NCBI RefSeq assembly: GCF_005405925.1
Contig: NZ_BJHV01000001.1
Span: forward strand, 10,106,001 to 10,170,000
Source of the DNA: Streptomyces antimycoticus
GTDB taxonomy: Bacteria; Actinomycetota; Actinomycetes; Streptomycetales; Streptomycetaceae
Length of the DNA stretch: 64,000 bases
Direction of reading: 5' to 3'
The position numbers were made by a program, and so were the translations under genes. Shown one piece after another: positions 44,154-52,955 of the stretch. The notes under the pieces were generated by a model, which was not told the origin of the DNA, did not search any database, and saw nothing but the letters and a program-made list of their open reading frames with translations. Every line of letters begins with the position of its first letter. The first letter of the stretch is position 1.

Positions 44154-44193
44154 GGTGACGGGGTCAGTCACACCGCGCGGTGACGGGGTCAGT
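44144..44193. repeat. Tandem direct repeat, 2 x 25 bp
   Basis: Two identical 25-bp units (44144-44168 and 44169-44193) abut each other. The right unit includes the stop codon of the deoxyribosyltransferase-like gene; the left includes half of the terminator palindrome. It looks like a local duplication of the gene end. Confidence 0.85.
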
Positions 44194-44938
44194 CTTCGCC
44201 GCCGTCACCGCCGAGGACTTCGCTTCCCCCGGTGTGGACCACGAGCGTATGCACGGTCGCCTCTGTGGTGCCCGGCTCCTCCCAGACACCGCGCACCGCC
44301 CACTCCCGGGCCGGGGATCCGCGGGTCCACAGCACCTCCGCGGACCGCAGGGTGCGCCCCCCGCCGGTCTCCCGCCCGTACCACCGCCGGAATTCGGGCG
44401 TGCGCCACAGGTGGAGGGGGACCCACCGCTCACCGGCCCGCCGGTGCGCGCCCGTATCCAGGCGGCGCAGGGCCTCGGCGACGGCCTTCTCCAGCGAGTT
44501 GGCGACCGGGACGGCGTGTTCGCGGGCGAAGTGCAGCAGGTACTCGTTGCGCCGGGCCTCCGGCGGGGAGCCGAGGACGGCCCGGCCCGAGCGGTGCCAG
44601 GCGCCCCACTTGACGTTGGTGACCAGGCCGGGGAGTTCGGGCAGGGCGCGCGGCACATAGAAGAGGATCACGTCGCTCATGCCCATCGCCTCCTCCTCCC
44701 ATGCGATGTGCTCCTCGTAGGAGAGCGGCCGGCCCGGTTCCGGCTCGGGCAGGAAGACCACGGGTCCGTGGCCCTCGGGCCCTGCGTCCGCGACGAGCTC
44801 GCGGATCCGGCGGATGGCCTCGTCCCGCCAGAGCGGGGTGTCGGGGTTCCGTGCGGTGGGGCCGCAGAGGTAAAGGGAGGCCGACCAGGCCCCGGGGAAC
44901 GGCTCTCCTGCGCGGACGACGGTGATGTCAGCGGGCAC
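44189..44938 (-). CDS. Nucleoside 2-deoxyribosyltransferase-like protein
   Basis: 249 aa. The N-terminal half has the deoxyribosyltransferase fold signs: SASLYLCGPTARN, W-R-DEAIRRIREL, VFLPEPEPG, and YEEHIAWEEEAMGMSDVILF, where the Glu pair and the aspartate match the nucleophile/substrate region. The C-terminal half (HLWRTPEFRRWYGRE onward) is not part of that fold and I do not recognise it. The 3' end is duplicated in a 25-bp tandem repeat. The IclR stop overlaps its start by 11 bp. Its role in an antibiotic cluster without a nucleoside is unclear; a glycosidic-bond or salvage function is possible. Confidence 0.7.
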   Translation of the reverse strand: MPADITVVRAGEPFPGAWSASLYLCGPTARNPDTPLWRDEAIRRIRELVADAGPEGHGPVVFLPEPEPGRPLSYEEHIAWEEEAMGMSDVILFYVPRALPELPGLVTNVKWGAWHRSGRAVLGSPPEARRNEYLLHFAREHAVPVANSLEKAVAEALRRLDTGAHRRAGERWVPLHLWRTPEFRRWYGRETGGGRTLRSAEVLWTRGSPAREWAVRGVWEEPGTTEATVHTLVVHTGGSEVLGGDGGED

Positions 44939-45689
44939 GGCCGGCTCCCGCGGGCCGGGAGGTGCAGCGGGCCGCCTGGCCCAACCGGGCGACGGTCCGC
45001 ATCACCTCGGCCGCGGCCCGCCGGTGGGGCCCGGGGTCGGTCGAGCGGCGGACCAGCAGACTCACCGAGGCGACCGTGGCCGCGCCGCGCTGTACGGGGG
45101 CGGCCACCAGGTCCCAGCCGGGCAGCGCCGAGGGGGTGCGGGCATGGTTGAGGTCCCGGATGCGGCGCAGGACGGGATCGCCCGGAGCGACGCCGGGCAG
45201 CCGCGCGAGGAGGACCAGCCCGGCGGCGTCGGTGTACAGCGGCGCGCGGAACAGCGGGCCGGAGCGGTCGCCGTCGGCAAAGCTGGGCGCCAACTCGCCG
45301 CCCGGGTCGTAGCAGCAGCACAGACTGACCCGCAGCGGGGGCCTGAGCATGACGGGCACATGGATGAGCGCGGCGTCCCCTGCGCGGCTGCGCAGGGCGG
45401 ACAGTTCGGTGTGCAGGGTCTCCAGCGAGAACGGCAGGTTGACGAGCGGGCCGGTGACCGGGCTGACGGCGGAGGGGGCCAGCCGGTACCTGCCGTATCC
45501 GGACTGGAGGACCGCGCCTTCGCGGACCGCGGACTGGAGTATGCGGTGAGCGGTGGAACGGGCCAGCCCGGTGAGGCGGGTGAGGGTGTCGAGGGAATGC
45601 GTGCCCGGACCGAGCGCGTCCAGCGTCCGAAGCACGCGAAAGGCCCGGTCAGCGGCCGTTTTGGGGGAAACTTCCGAAGTAGTGGACAC
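44928..45689 (-). CDS. IclR-family regulator of the biosynthetic cluster
   Basis: About 253 aa. Start chosen at the GTG 45687-45689 because GGGAG lies four bases before it and the helix-turn-helix begins soon after; the frame is open further up to 45911. The winged helix reads AFRVLRTLDALG, LTRLTGLARSTAHRILQSAV and SGYGRYRLAP. The C-terminal effector domain is present but shows a cysteine triplet (SLCCCYDPGG). It overlaps the deoxyribosyltransferase-like gene and is divergent from the MmyB-type regulator, suggesting a regulatory node at 45.7-46.1 kb. Confidence 0.82.
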   Translation of the reverse strand: MSTTSEVSPKTAADRAFRVLRTLDALGPGTHSLDTLTRLTGLARSTAHRILQSAVREGAVLQSGYGRYRLAPSAVSPVTGPLVNLPFSLETLHTELSALRSRAGDAALIHVPVMLRPPLRVSLCCCYDPGGELAPSFADGDRSGPLFRAPLYTDAAGLVLLARLPGVAPGDPVLRRIRDLNHARTPSALPGWDLVAAPVQRGAATVASVSLLVRRSTDPGPHRRAAAEVMRTVARLGQAARCTSRPAGAGRAR

Positions 45690-46067
45690 AATTCTCCCAG
45701 CAGACTGCGCATCGGCACGGGTGTGGGTGCTACGAGACGTATCCTTGCGGGCCGCCATTCCCTTCCGCAATGAAGCCGTCATTTCCAGAACCAATGGCTT
45801 CCGAAACGCTCCATAAGCAACGTCGGATGCCGCGGTGGAGGCCCGCCGGTCCGGTGTACCAGCCCGACCTTCCCCACAATGAACCGCCCTGCGGAGTCGC
45901 ATTTCAGCCACCCGGGGTCGGCCAGCATTTCAAGCCAACGCGGGAGGCCGATACTAATCTCTTTTCCACCGTCCGCACTAAGAGGTGTGACCCTTGACAC
46001 AGAATCGCCTATCGAGACATGATCGGGGCAGCCATGGCGGCTTTGGATTTAACCTGGAGGGAAGGCG
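45690..46067. promoter_or_regulatory. Divergent regulatory region between IclR and MmyB-type regulators
   Basis: 378 bp, noticeably A/T richer than the genes. TTGACA at 45994-45999 is a good -35 for the plus-strand regulator; the best -10 18 bp later (CATGAT) is weak. No clear operator palindrome was found. Confidence 0.45.
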
Positions 46068-46937
46068 TTGAGTGCAGGACACTCGGGTATAGACGAGGTA
46101 AGGAAGCACCTTGGCCGGTTATTGCGGAAATGCCGCGCCCGGGCCGTGGCGGAACCCGGTGATCTCCGCACTCAGGGACGCCGCCGGGGCATTTCTCAGG
46201 AAACCACGGCCGCCCTCCTCGGCTGTTCCACGCGATGGTACGCGACGCTGGAGTCCGGACGTATGAAAAACCCGACTCCGGAATTCCTGGAAAGCGTGGT
46301 CGCGGTCCTGCGGATGAATGACCAGGAGCGCCAGTTCCTGTTCCTCTACGCCACCGGAGAGCTTCCCCCGGCCACCGGCCCGGCCGACTACGCGCTCCAT
46401 CCCGGCTGGGCCCAACTGGTCGAGCGCCAGCCCCATCCCGCCTGCATCTACACCCGGCGCTGGGACCTGATCGCCGCCAACGCCGGCTACCTCGACCTGC
46501 TTTTCGGGGCGGAGGCCGGAAGCGTGGCCGAGCTGCCCGACCGTAACGTGCTGCGCTGGGTCCTGCTGAACAAGGCCTGCCGCGCCGAACGGCTGGTCGA
46601 CTGGCGCGACAGCTGGGCGGTGCCGATGCTCGGCGAACTGCGCGCCGCGATCGCGGCCAATCCCGACAGCCAGGACCTGATGACCCTGCTGGACAGTCTG
46701 CTGGCCGACCCGGTGGTGAAGGAGCTCTGGGACGCGGAGATCGGCGTCTTCCGCACCCACCCCGACGGCACGATGCTGAGCATCGATGACCCGGCGCACG
46801 GCCGCGTGGACTTCACCATCCTCGCGGCGAACGTCATGCACGCCAGGGAACTGCGCTTTGTGGCGCTCATGTCCACCGGGCCGGGCTTCCGCCCCGGCTC
46901 GGTGGAGGGCCGGGGCACCGCGCCCGCCTACCTCTGA
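46068..46937 (+). CDS. XRE-family regulator with MmyB-like ligand domain
   Basis: 289 aa from a TTG start directly behind GGAGGGAAGG; there is no in-frame ATG/GTG with a better site. Helix-turn-helix at about 38-90: RRGISQETTAALLGCSTRWY, then LESGRMKNPTPEFLESVV. The rest is the MmyB-like PAS-type domain (WDLIAANAGYLDLLFG, then the CR-ERLVDWRDSW region and DFTILAANVMHARELRFVAL). MmyB-type proteins are frequent cluster-situated activators in Streptomyces. It converges on the carbamoyltransferase gene with a 10-bp overlap. Likely pathway-specific regulator. Confidence 0.88.
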   Translation: MSAGHSGIDEVRKHLGRLLRKCRARAVAEPGDLRTQGRRRGISQETTAALLGCSTRWYATLESGRMKNPTPEFLESVVAVLRMNDQERQFLFLYATGELPPATGPADYALHPGWAQLVERQPHPACIYTRRWDLIAANAGYLDLLFGAEAGSVAELPDRNVLRWVLLNKACRAERLVDWRDSWAVPMLGELRAAIAANPDSQDLMTLLDSLLADPVVKELWDAEIGVFRTHPDGTMLSIDDPAHGRVDFTILAANVMHARELRFVALMSTGPGFRPGSVEGRGTAPAYL

Positions 46938-48631
46938 ACCAGGAACGGCCCCAGGGCCAGGGCATCCAGCGGTGCACGGGCGAAGGTGGCCAGGGCGTCG
47001 CGGGGTGAGCAGACCACGGGTTCGGAGTTGCCGTTGAAGGAGGTGTTCAGCACAACCGCCCGCCCGGTGCGCTCCTCCACCTGTCCCAGCAGTCGGTGGT
47101 AGAGCGGATTCGCCCCCACCGAGACGGTCTGCGGACGGGTGGTGCCGTCCACATGGGTGGCTGCCGCGAGGTACCGCCGGTGCCGCTCGGGCACCGGGGT
47201 GGTCACGATCATGTACGGCAACGGCCGGTCCAGTCCGAGAAGTTCGGCCGCCGACTCCTCGCGCAGGCTGGGCGCGAACGGACGCCACCGCTCACGGTCC
47301 TTGATGGTCAGGTTGATCCGGTCCTGCTGCTCGGCGGGGTACGGCACGGCGAGGATGCTGCGGTGCCCGAGCGCCCGGGGACCGCCCTCGCTGCGCCCCT
47401 GGTGCCAGCCCACGATCCCCCCGCGGGCGAGCATGTCCGCCGTGGCCACCGCGATGTCGGCCGGTTCGGTGTAGCGCGTCCCGGTCGCGTCCAGCACCTC
47501 CCGGACGGCGTCGGGACCCCACCGCGGCCCCCACGCGACCGTGCCCGTCATGGGCCGGACCCGTTCCCCGGCCTGGGAGGCGACCCAGCCGGCGGCGCCC
47601 AGGCTCACCCCCTGGTCACCCGCGAGCGGCTGGACGAAGAGGTCGTCCACCTCCGGCAGCCGCATCAACTTGCCGTTGAGTGTCGCGTTGAAACCCACGC
47701 CGCCGGCCACCAGCAGGGTCGACTCCCCGCTGTCGCGCAGCAGTCCGCGCACCAGGGCGAGCACGCACTGCTCCAGCGCTTCTTGTGCGGTGGCTGCCAG
47801 GTCGCGGTAGTCGTACGGGTCACGCGCGGTCCGCTTGGTGTAGCGACCGAGCATCGGATCGAAGCCGCGGGAGACGGCATTGGGCGGCAGGGTCAGCGTC
47901 TTCTCCAGCCGGTTCATCCACAGCCGGATCGTGTCGTCCTCCTCGTCGGTGCGGCCGCGCGAGAGCAGGCCCTCCGGCACGGCGTCGACGCTGTAGCCGT
48001 CCCCGTGTACCTGCAGCGCACCGCCGAAGGTGGTGTCCCCAGGCGTCCCGTACGGGGCGAGGCCCATGAGCTTGCCCGCGGCGTCGGCACCCAGACCGGC
48101 GTACTCGCAGACCGCGGCGTAGAAGTACCCCAGCGACCACCCCGGCGAGATCGACCGGAGCAGTTTGAGGTCGCCACCGCTGCCGACGGCCAGGGTGGCG
48201 CTCTCGTTCTCGCCCTGCCCGTCGAGGATCAGCACCGCCCCACTGTCCCGGCCCGAGAAGTAGTAGGCGCTCGCGGCGTGGGCCATGTGGTGCTCGACGA
48301 AGATGAGCCGGGGGTCCCGGCGCCTGGGGAAGACACCGCGCGGCAGCAGGAAGTCCAGCGCCTCCTCCGGGGTGGGGAACCATTCCAGACCGCGCCGGGC
48401 GAACAACTCGGGCATCTCCCACCCGTGGGCCACGAAGTCGATGTCCTCGATGGACAGCCCCGCCTCGGCCAGGCACCACGCCACGGCGTGGTGCGGGGCC
48501 TGGCCGTAGGAGTGCTTGGCGCGGGTGAAGCGCTCCTCCTCGGCGAAGGCGATGACCTCCCCGTCGACAAGCAGGCAGGCCGACGCGTCGTGGCTCGCCC
48601 CCGGCCATCCATTCACACCGAGAATACGCAT
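46928..48631 (-). CDS. O-carbamoyltransferase (TobZ/NodU family)
   Basis: 567 aa from an ATG at 48629-48631 behind GGAGGAG. The Kae1-like half carries HHMAHAASAYY (metal ligands His114/His118) and LILDGQGE (Asp137), positions matching TobZ. The C-terminal YrdC-like half begins near WGPRWGPD and has GWHQGRSEGGPRALGHRSIL and RWRPFAPS, then VLNTSFNGNSEPVVCSP. Known function: carbamoyl phosphate and ATP give carbamoyl-adenylate, then transfer to a sugar hydroxyl. It fits carbamoylation of a gulosamine unit as in streptothricins. Divergent from the Fem-type gene. Confidence 0.92.
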   Translation of the reverse strand: MRILGVNGWPGASHDASACLLVDGEVIAFAEEERFTRAKHSYGQAPHHAVAWCLAEAGLSIEDIDFVAHGWEMPELFARRGLEWFPTPEEALDFLLPRGVFPRRRDPRLIFVEHHMAHAASAYYFSGRDSGAVLILDGQGENESATLAVGSGGDLKLLRSISPGWSLGYFYAAVCEYAGLGADAAGKLMGLAPYGTPGDTTFGGALQVHGDGYSVDAVPEGLLSRGRTDEEDDTIRLWMNRLEKTLTLPPNAVSRGFDPMLGRYTKRTARDPYDYRDLAATAQEALEQCVLALVRGLLRDSGESTLLVAGGVGFNATLNGKLMRLPEVDDLFVQPLAGDQGVSLGAAGWVASQAGERVRPMTGTVAWGPRWGPDAVREVLDATGTRYTEPADIAVATADMLARGGIVGWHQGRSEGGPRALGHRSILAVPYPAEQQDRINLTIKDRERWRPFAPSLREESAAELLGLDRPLPYMIVTTPVPERHRRYLAAATHVDGTTRPQTVSVGANPLYHRLLGQVEERTGRAVVLNTSFNGNSEPVVCSPRDALATFARAPLDALALGPFLVQR

Positions 48632-48869
48632 GGAATTCTCCTCCGAGTGATACCGGTGGGGATTCGCTATTGACAGCGACTCGCCCTCATGCCAAAACTT
48701 GGGAAAGCGCCCGCACGATAGGGAATTCATCCTTGGCGGGTTTCCCATCCCATTCCTTACTGGAATTGGATTCTCACTTTGAGAGGGCATCGACCTCCTG
48801 TCAAGAGAGGTCCCACGATGCCTGTCCGGTTTCTTCGCTTCGATCTCATCGGACCGGGAGGTCTTCCGG
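48632..48869. promoter_or_regulatory. Divergent promoter region, carbamoyltransferase versus Fem-type transferase
   Basis: 238 bp, A/T-rich for this genome, with ribosome sites facing both ways (GGAGGAG left, GGGAGG right). TTGACA at 48673-48678 is a candidate -35 for the plus strand. No palindromic operator was recognised. Confidence 0.45.
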
Positions 48870-49751
48870 ATGCTGCACGTTCGAAACGCCGTTGAAGAAC
48901 CACTGGGAAATATCGCGGGTACCGGCCGGAATGCGTCGGACGACTTCCATCAGGACTGGGATCGCCTGCTCTTCCTGCGCCGGCAGGGGGTCGCCGTGCG
49001 CTTCACCGAGGTCTGGGAGGACACCCGGTGCCTGGCCACGATGCTGCTGGAGGAGGCCGACGGGTCCTGGTTCATGTGGAAGGGCCCGACCGGTGTGCCC
49101 GACCCGGAGGTCCTGAGCCGGCTCCTCACCGACATCGCCCGGCTGCCGCGGGTCACCCTGGTGCTCCAGCCCGCGTGGGCGCTGCCCGGAGTACTGGCCG
49201 AGCACGGTTTCCGGCCAGGGTCGGAGTTCACCACACTGCTCGTCGACGCCACCGGAACCGACGAGCAGATCCTCGCCCGGATGCGCCCGAGCACCCGTGG
49301 CCGGGTCCGGCGGGCCATGCGCCACGGCTTCACCTTCACCGACGACCCCGGACTGCTGGACCGGTTCCACCCGTTCTACACCGCGGCCATGCACAACGCG
49401 GACTCGCCCGACTTCGCCCCGCTGGAGTACCTGCGGGATCTGCTGGAGCTGGAGCGTGTTCATCTGTTCGGAGCCCTGTATGGCACGGAGATGGCGGCGG
49501 GTTCGGTGTGTCTGGTGAACGGTGACGCGGTGGAGTCCCGCTATGTCGCGACCAACCCCGCGTACCGTTCCCGGGCGGCACTGAACTTCGTCCACTTCCA
49601 GACCATGAAATGGGCGGCCGAGCGTGGGCTGCGGCATCTCGATCTGAGCGGTATCGACACCGGGGAGACGAGCGAGAAGACCCGGCTGATCAACCGCTTC
49701 AAACTCGGTTTCGGCGGATCGGAGTTCCGGTACGCCACCTATTCCCGCTGA
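48870..49751 (+). CDS. Fem-type (FemXAB-like, GNAT-fold) aminoacyltransferase
   Basis: 293 aa from an ATG behind GGGAGG. The double-GNAT fold of Fem ligases is visible: MRPSTRGRVRRAMRHGFTFT (the RxxIRxAxxxG-like block of Fem/FmhB proteins), FYTAAMHN, ALYGTEMAAGSVCLVNGDAV, then NPAYRSRAALNFVHFQTMKW and LDLSGIDTG with a terminal basic FKLGFGG. Known: Fem enzymes use aminoacyl-tRNA to attach amino acids to cell-wall precursors. A Fem-type enzyme is described as attaching glycine to the amino sugar in the streptothricin relative BD-12. Here it likely supplies the side chain instead of a beta-lysine NRPS. Converges with the GT2 gene (13-bp overlap). Confidence 0.85.
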   Translation: MLHVRNAVEEPLGNIAGTGRNASDDFHQDWDRLLFLRRQGVAVRFTEVWEDTRCLATMLLEEADGSWFMWKGPTGVPDPEVLSRLLTDIARLPRVTLVLQPAWALPGVLAEHGFRPGSEFTTLLVDATGTDEQILARMRPSTRGRVRRAMRHGFTFTDDPGLLDRFHPFYTAAMHNADSPDFAPLEYLRDLLELERVHLFGALYGTEMAAGSVCLVNGDAVESRYVATNPAYRSRAALNFVHFQTMKWAAERGLRHLDLSGIDTGETSEKTRLINRFKLGFGGSEFRYATYSR

Positions 49752-50788
49752 ACGGGAAGCGGGGCGGGCGCGGGCGTGCGGAAGACCGACAGGTCGGCCA
49801 CGGGCTCGATGACCCGCCCCCGCTCCCGATGGGCCCGTCGCAACCGGATCCGCTGGGCCGGGGTCAGTTCCGGACAGTGCTGGGGAACGGCGTGGAGCAT
49901 CCGGGTACGGCGCGCGGTCGCCGGCATCCGATGGCGCACCCCGAACGGGTCCCGAAGCAGGTGGTAGAGCGTCCCCGTGTGGTACGTGGCCTGGAGCAGC
50001 GCGTAGAACGCCGCGGCGAGCGGCCCTTTGGCCCGCGCACAGCCGAGCAACGTCCGCGCCGAGTCGTACAGCCGCCACAGCACGGGCACGGCCGGCGTGG
50101 TGAAGACGCCCAGTTGCTGGCCGATGCCCTCGCCGATGCCGTAGCGCCAGTAGCTGCGAAGGTTCTGCAGACCGTGCTGGGCGTCGTGGTGGATGACCGC
50201 GTCGGGCAGGTGGACCACGGGGATATCGGCGAGCTGGAGCCGGAAGTCGAACTCCCGGTCCTCACACCAGTGGACCAGCGGGTCGTAGTGGTAGCCGCCG
50301 ATGTGGTCGGCGACCCGCCGGTCGTAGATCAGCGGTGGGGAGAGGGCGCTGACGTAGTCCCCCTCGTCGTACTCGCGGACCCGGGCGGTGAGCAGGCTCA
50401 GCACCCCGCCCCCCACCCCGTACACCACCTGGCCCTTGACCACGGGGTGTTCGAGCACCGCGCGGACCATCATCCGCACCACGCCCGGGGCGAAGACGCA
50501 GTCGGAGTCCATGTAGAGCAGGTACTGCCCGCTCGCCGCCTCGGCGCCCGCGTTATAGGCGGCCCCGAGGTTGCCCGAGTCGGGGATCTCGGTGATCACG
50601 AGCGGGCGCGGGTGGTCGGCCGCGATGCGGCGGATCTCGTCCGAGGCGCCGTTGAGCGCCAGCACGATCTCCACCTCAGGCTCGTCCACCGACGCGATCG
50701 CTTCGACGATCCTGACGTCGTCCTTGAGCGCGATGACGATACTGGTCCTGGCGAGGCCCGCGGCGAGTTCCGCCTCGGTGACGGTCAT
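49739..50788 (-). CDS. Family 2 glycosyltransferase
   Basis: 349 aa from an ATG at 50786-50788 behind GAGGAAGAGG. GT-A features: SIVIALKDD at the start, SGNLGAAYNAGAEAASGQYL, the metal-binding DSD in YMDSDCVFAPG, and a later CEDREFDFRLQLAD, the GT2 ED acceptor motif. Last gene of the long minus-strand operon, converging on the Fem-type gene. In a streptothricin-like pathway it would join the amino sugar to the streptolidine nucleus. Confidence 0.85.
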   Translation of the reverse strand: MTVTEAELAAGLARTSIVIALKDDVRIVEAIASVDEPEVEIVLALNGASDEIRRIAADHPRPLVITEIPDSGNLGAAYNAGAEAASGQYLLYMDSDCVFAPGVVRMMVRAVLEHPVVKGQVVYGVGGGVLSLLTARVREYDEGDYVSALSPPLIYDRRVADHIGGYHYDPLVHWCEDREFDFRLQLADIPVVHLPDAVIHHDAQHGLQNLRSYWRYGIGEGIGQQLGVFTTPAVPVLWRLYDSARTLLGCARAKGPLAAAFYALLQATYHTGTLYHLLRDPFGVRHRMPATARRTRMLHAVPQHCPELTPAQRIRLRRAHRERGRVIEPVADLSVFRTPAPAPLPVQRE

Positions 50789-50837
50789 CCTCTTCCTCTC
50801 TCTCCTGGTCGTTGCTCCCGCTGTTCCCGCCGCGCGG

Positions 50838-51572
50838 TCACTTCCTGCGCAGCACATAGACGTGCGTGGTGTGGCTCGGGGAGTACGCGTCGCTGTCGAT
50901 GTTCCGTACGGCGACGGTGTGCAGCCCGTTGGCGCGGGCGACCTCCTCCAGGGTGAAGGGGTCCACCACGTACTGGATGTGCGTCTCGCGCCACAGGACC
51001 TCACCGCCGCGGCTCAGGGTGAGCACAGTCCGGCTCCGGTCGTGCGCCCGTTCCCAGACGTGCCGGCGGTGCAGCGTGTGGCCGTCCTTCTCCTGGGAGT
51101 ACTCCAGCACCGCCCAGTCCGCGGAGAGCACCTTGCGCGTGGAGTAGTCGAAGACCATGTGGCCGCCGGGGCGCAGCGCGTCGGCCGCACCGGCCAGGCA
51201 GCCCGCCAGCGCCTCGGGCGGCAGATAGTTGAGGGCGTCGAACCCCGACACGACGAAGTCGAAGGCGCCGCCCGGGAAGCCCTCGCCCGCACGGAAATCG
51301 GTCATGTCGCACACGATCTGACGGGTCTTCGGCACCTTGCCCCAGTCGAGCATCTCCGGGGAGCGGTCGAGCGAGGTCACCTCAAGCCGGGGCAGCAGCT
51401 CGCCCAGGACGCGGGTGCCGATGCCCGTACCGGCACCGAGGTCGAGGACCCGGCCCGGGCCGTCGGCGAGTTTGGCCAGGTCCGCCGCGATTCCCTGCCG
51501 CCAGGTCTCCCGCGCGGTCTCGCCTTCGAACAGCTCGTAGGTAGCGGCCCACTGGGTGTAGGCGATCGGCAT
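50838..51572 (-). CDS. Class I SAM-dependent methyltransferase
   Basis: 244 aa, ATG behind AGGAGG. SAM motif I VLDLGAGTGIGTRVL (about 42-56), motif II VTSLDRSPEML, then FDFVVSGFDALNYLPPEAL and ALRPGGHMVFDY. The family includes small-molecule N- and O-methyltransferases. Methylated streptolidine or methylated glycine side chains are known in glycine-type streptothricins, so N-methylation is plausible. Intact, unlike the broken methyltransferase at 43.5 kb. Confidence 0.85.
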   Translation of the reverse strand: MPIAYTQWAATYELFEGETARETWRQGIAADLAKLADGPGRVLDLGAGTGIGTRVLGELLPRLEVTSLDRSPEMLDWGKVPKTRQIVCDMTDFRAGEGFPGGAFDFVVSGFDALNYLPPEALAGCLAGAADALRPGGHMVFDYSTRKVLSADWAVLEYSQEKDGHTLHRRHVWERAHDRSRTVLTLSRGGEVLWRETHIQYVVDPFTLEEVARANGLHTVAVRNIDSDAYSPSHTTHVYVLRRK

Positions 51573-51646
51573 CGGCTTCCTCCTGGATGTCGGTCGGTGC
51601 AGGACGGTCGGTCGTGCGCGGGCGCTCCGGGCGCCCGGTGGCGCTG

Positions 51647-52900
51647 TCAGCGGAAGCGGGAGCCCACCGGCCGCACGGCGCCGCTGAGTCCGAGTGGCAG
51701 TCGGTCGAGGACCTCGTACGCCATGGCCTCGGCGCGGGCCGCGTCGGTCCCGGTCACGATCACCCCGGCAAGCGGGTCCGCCCCGCCGCTGTACGGCGGC
51801 AGTGTCGCGCCCACCCTCAGCTCACGGCCCCAGAACAGGTCGTACACCTGCGGCGGGGTCCGGACGGCGGCGAGGTCGCCGACCCAGTCGACGGTTCCGC
51901 CGTGGGCGGGGAGGAAGCGCTGGACGACGGCCCGCCCGCCGCCCGGTACCAGCTCGTCCAGGACGAGCGAGCGGCCGAGGGCCAGCCGTACCGCGTTGGG
52001 GAGCGGATCGACCCCGGTGCCCAGCGGCATGATCTCGGTGGCGATCCGCGCGCCGGTCATCCGGCAGGTGATCTCCAGCAGGTGGACACGGCCGTCCGGG
52101 GTGCGCAGCACATCCGTGTTGACCACGGCATCCCGCAGTCCGAGGGCGCGGACCCCGGCCCGCACCGTGTCCACGACGTCGTCCACCGCGCTCGGGGCCA
52201 GCGTCGAGGGCATGGTGTCGCCGCCCTCGAAGAAGTACGGCGCGAACTCCTCCTTTCGGCCGTACTCGCGGTCGGCGAAGCCGGTGACATGGAAGGTGTC
52301 ACCGGCCACCAGCCCGGCCACGGTGTGCTCAGTGCCTTCCAGGAACTCCTCGATCACGATGCGGCCCGTCTCACTCAGCCGCAGCGCCTCGCGGATCCGC
52401 TCCGGCGCGGTGTCGGGTGCGTCGAGCTTGGCCACGCCGGCCGAGTCCGACAGGTCGCGCGGTTTCACCACGGCCGGCAGTCCGATGTCTGCCAGCGCCG
52501 CCAGCGCGCCGGACAGGTCGTCGGCGGCCCGGTTCCGCGGCACCGGGAGTCCGGCGCGTTCCAGCACCGCCAGCCGCCGGTCCTTCAGATGACAGTCCAG
52601 AGCGGTCTCCTCTTCGACGCCCGGGCAGCCGAAGCGGCGGGCGAGCCTGGCGACCACGGGCGGGTTGTCGTAGCCGAGCGACAGCACACCGTCGACATCC
52701 CGCAGTCCGGTCGCGCCGACGGCCCGCCGTACCGCCTCGTGCCGCCCGGGGTCGGCCACGAGCACCTGATCCGCCACCCGCGTGACCCGTTCCGTCGGCT
52801 GGTCGGTGATGACCACGAGCTCAAGCCCCATCTCCTTCACGGCCGCGAGCGAGCGGTCCATGCCGGAGCCGATACCGCACACCACGAGCCGGTCGGCCAT
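51647..52900 (-). CDS. ATP-grasp ligase
   Basis: 417 aa, ATG behind GGAGGAGGAG. An N-terminal pre-ATP-grasp domain (VVCGIGSGMDRSLAAVKEMG) is followed by the grasp: CHLKDRRLAVLERAGLPVPR, LPAVVKPRDLSDSAGVAKL, IVIEEFLEGTEHTV, and LLEITCRMTGARI with the Mg-binding glutamate. Known members form amide bonds between an acyl phosphate and an amine. In the cluster it could close the streptolidine lactam or attach an amino acid; sequence alone does not decide. Confidence 0.88.
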   Translation of the reverse strand: MADRLVVCGIGSGMDRSLAAVKEMGLELVVITDQPTERVTRVADQVLVADPGRHEAVRRAVGATGLRDVDGVLSLGYDNPPVVARLARRFGCPGVEEETALDCHLKDRRLAVLERAGLPVPRNRAADDLSGALAALADIGLPAVVKPRDLSDSAGVAKLDAPDTAPERIREALRLSETGRIVIEEFLEGTEHTVAGLVAGDTFHVTGFADREYGRKEEFAPYFFEGGDTMPSTLAPSAVDDVVDTVRAGVRALGLRDAVVNTDVLRTPDGRVHLLEITCRMTGARIATEIMPLGTGVDPLPNAVRLALGRSLVLDELVPGGGRAVVQRFLPAHGGTVDWVGDLAAVRTPPQVYDLFWGRELRVGATLPPYSGGADPLAGVIVTGTDAARAEAMAYEVLDRLPLGLSGAVRPVGSRFR

Positions 52901-52955
52901 GGCTCCTCCTCCGATCGGTGTCCGGGGCGGGACGGGCGCCCCGCCCCGGGGGCGA

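Noticed and set aside
44144..44193. The tandem 25-bp units as a short CRISPR
   Set aside because: Units abut with no spacer and there are only two; no cas genes are in the window.
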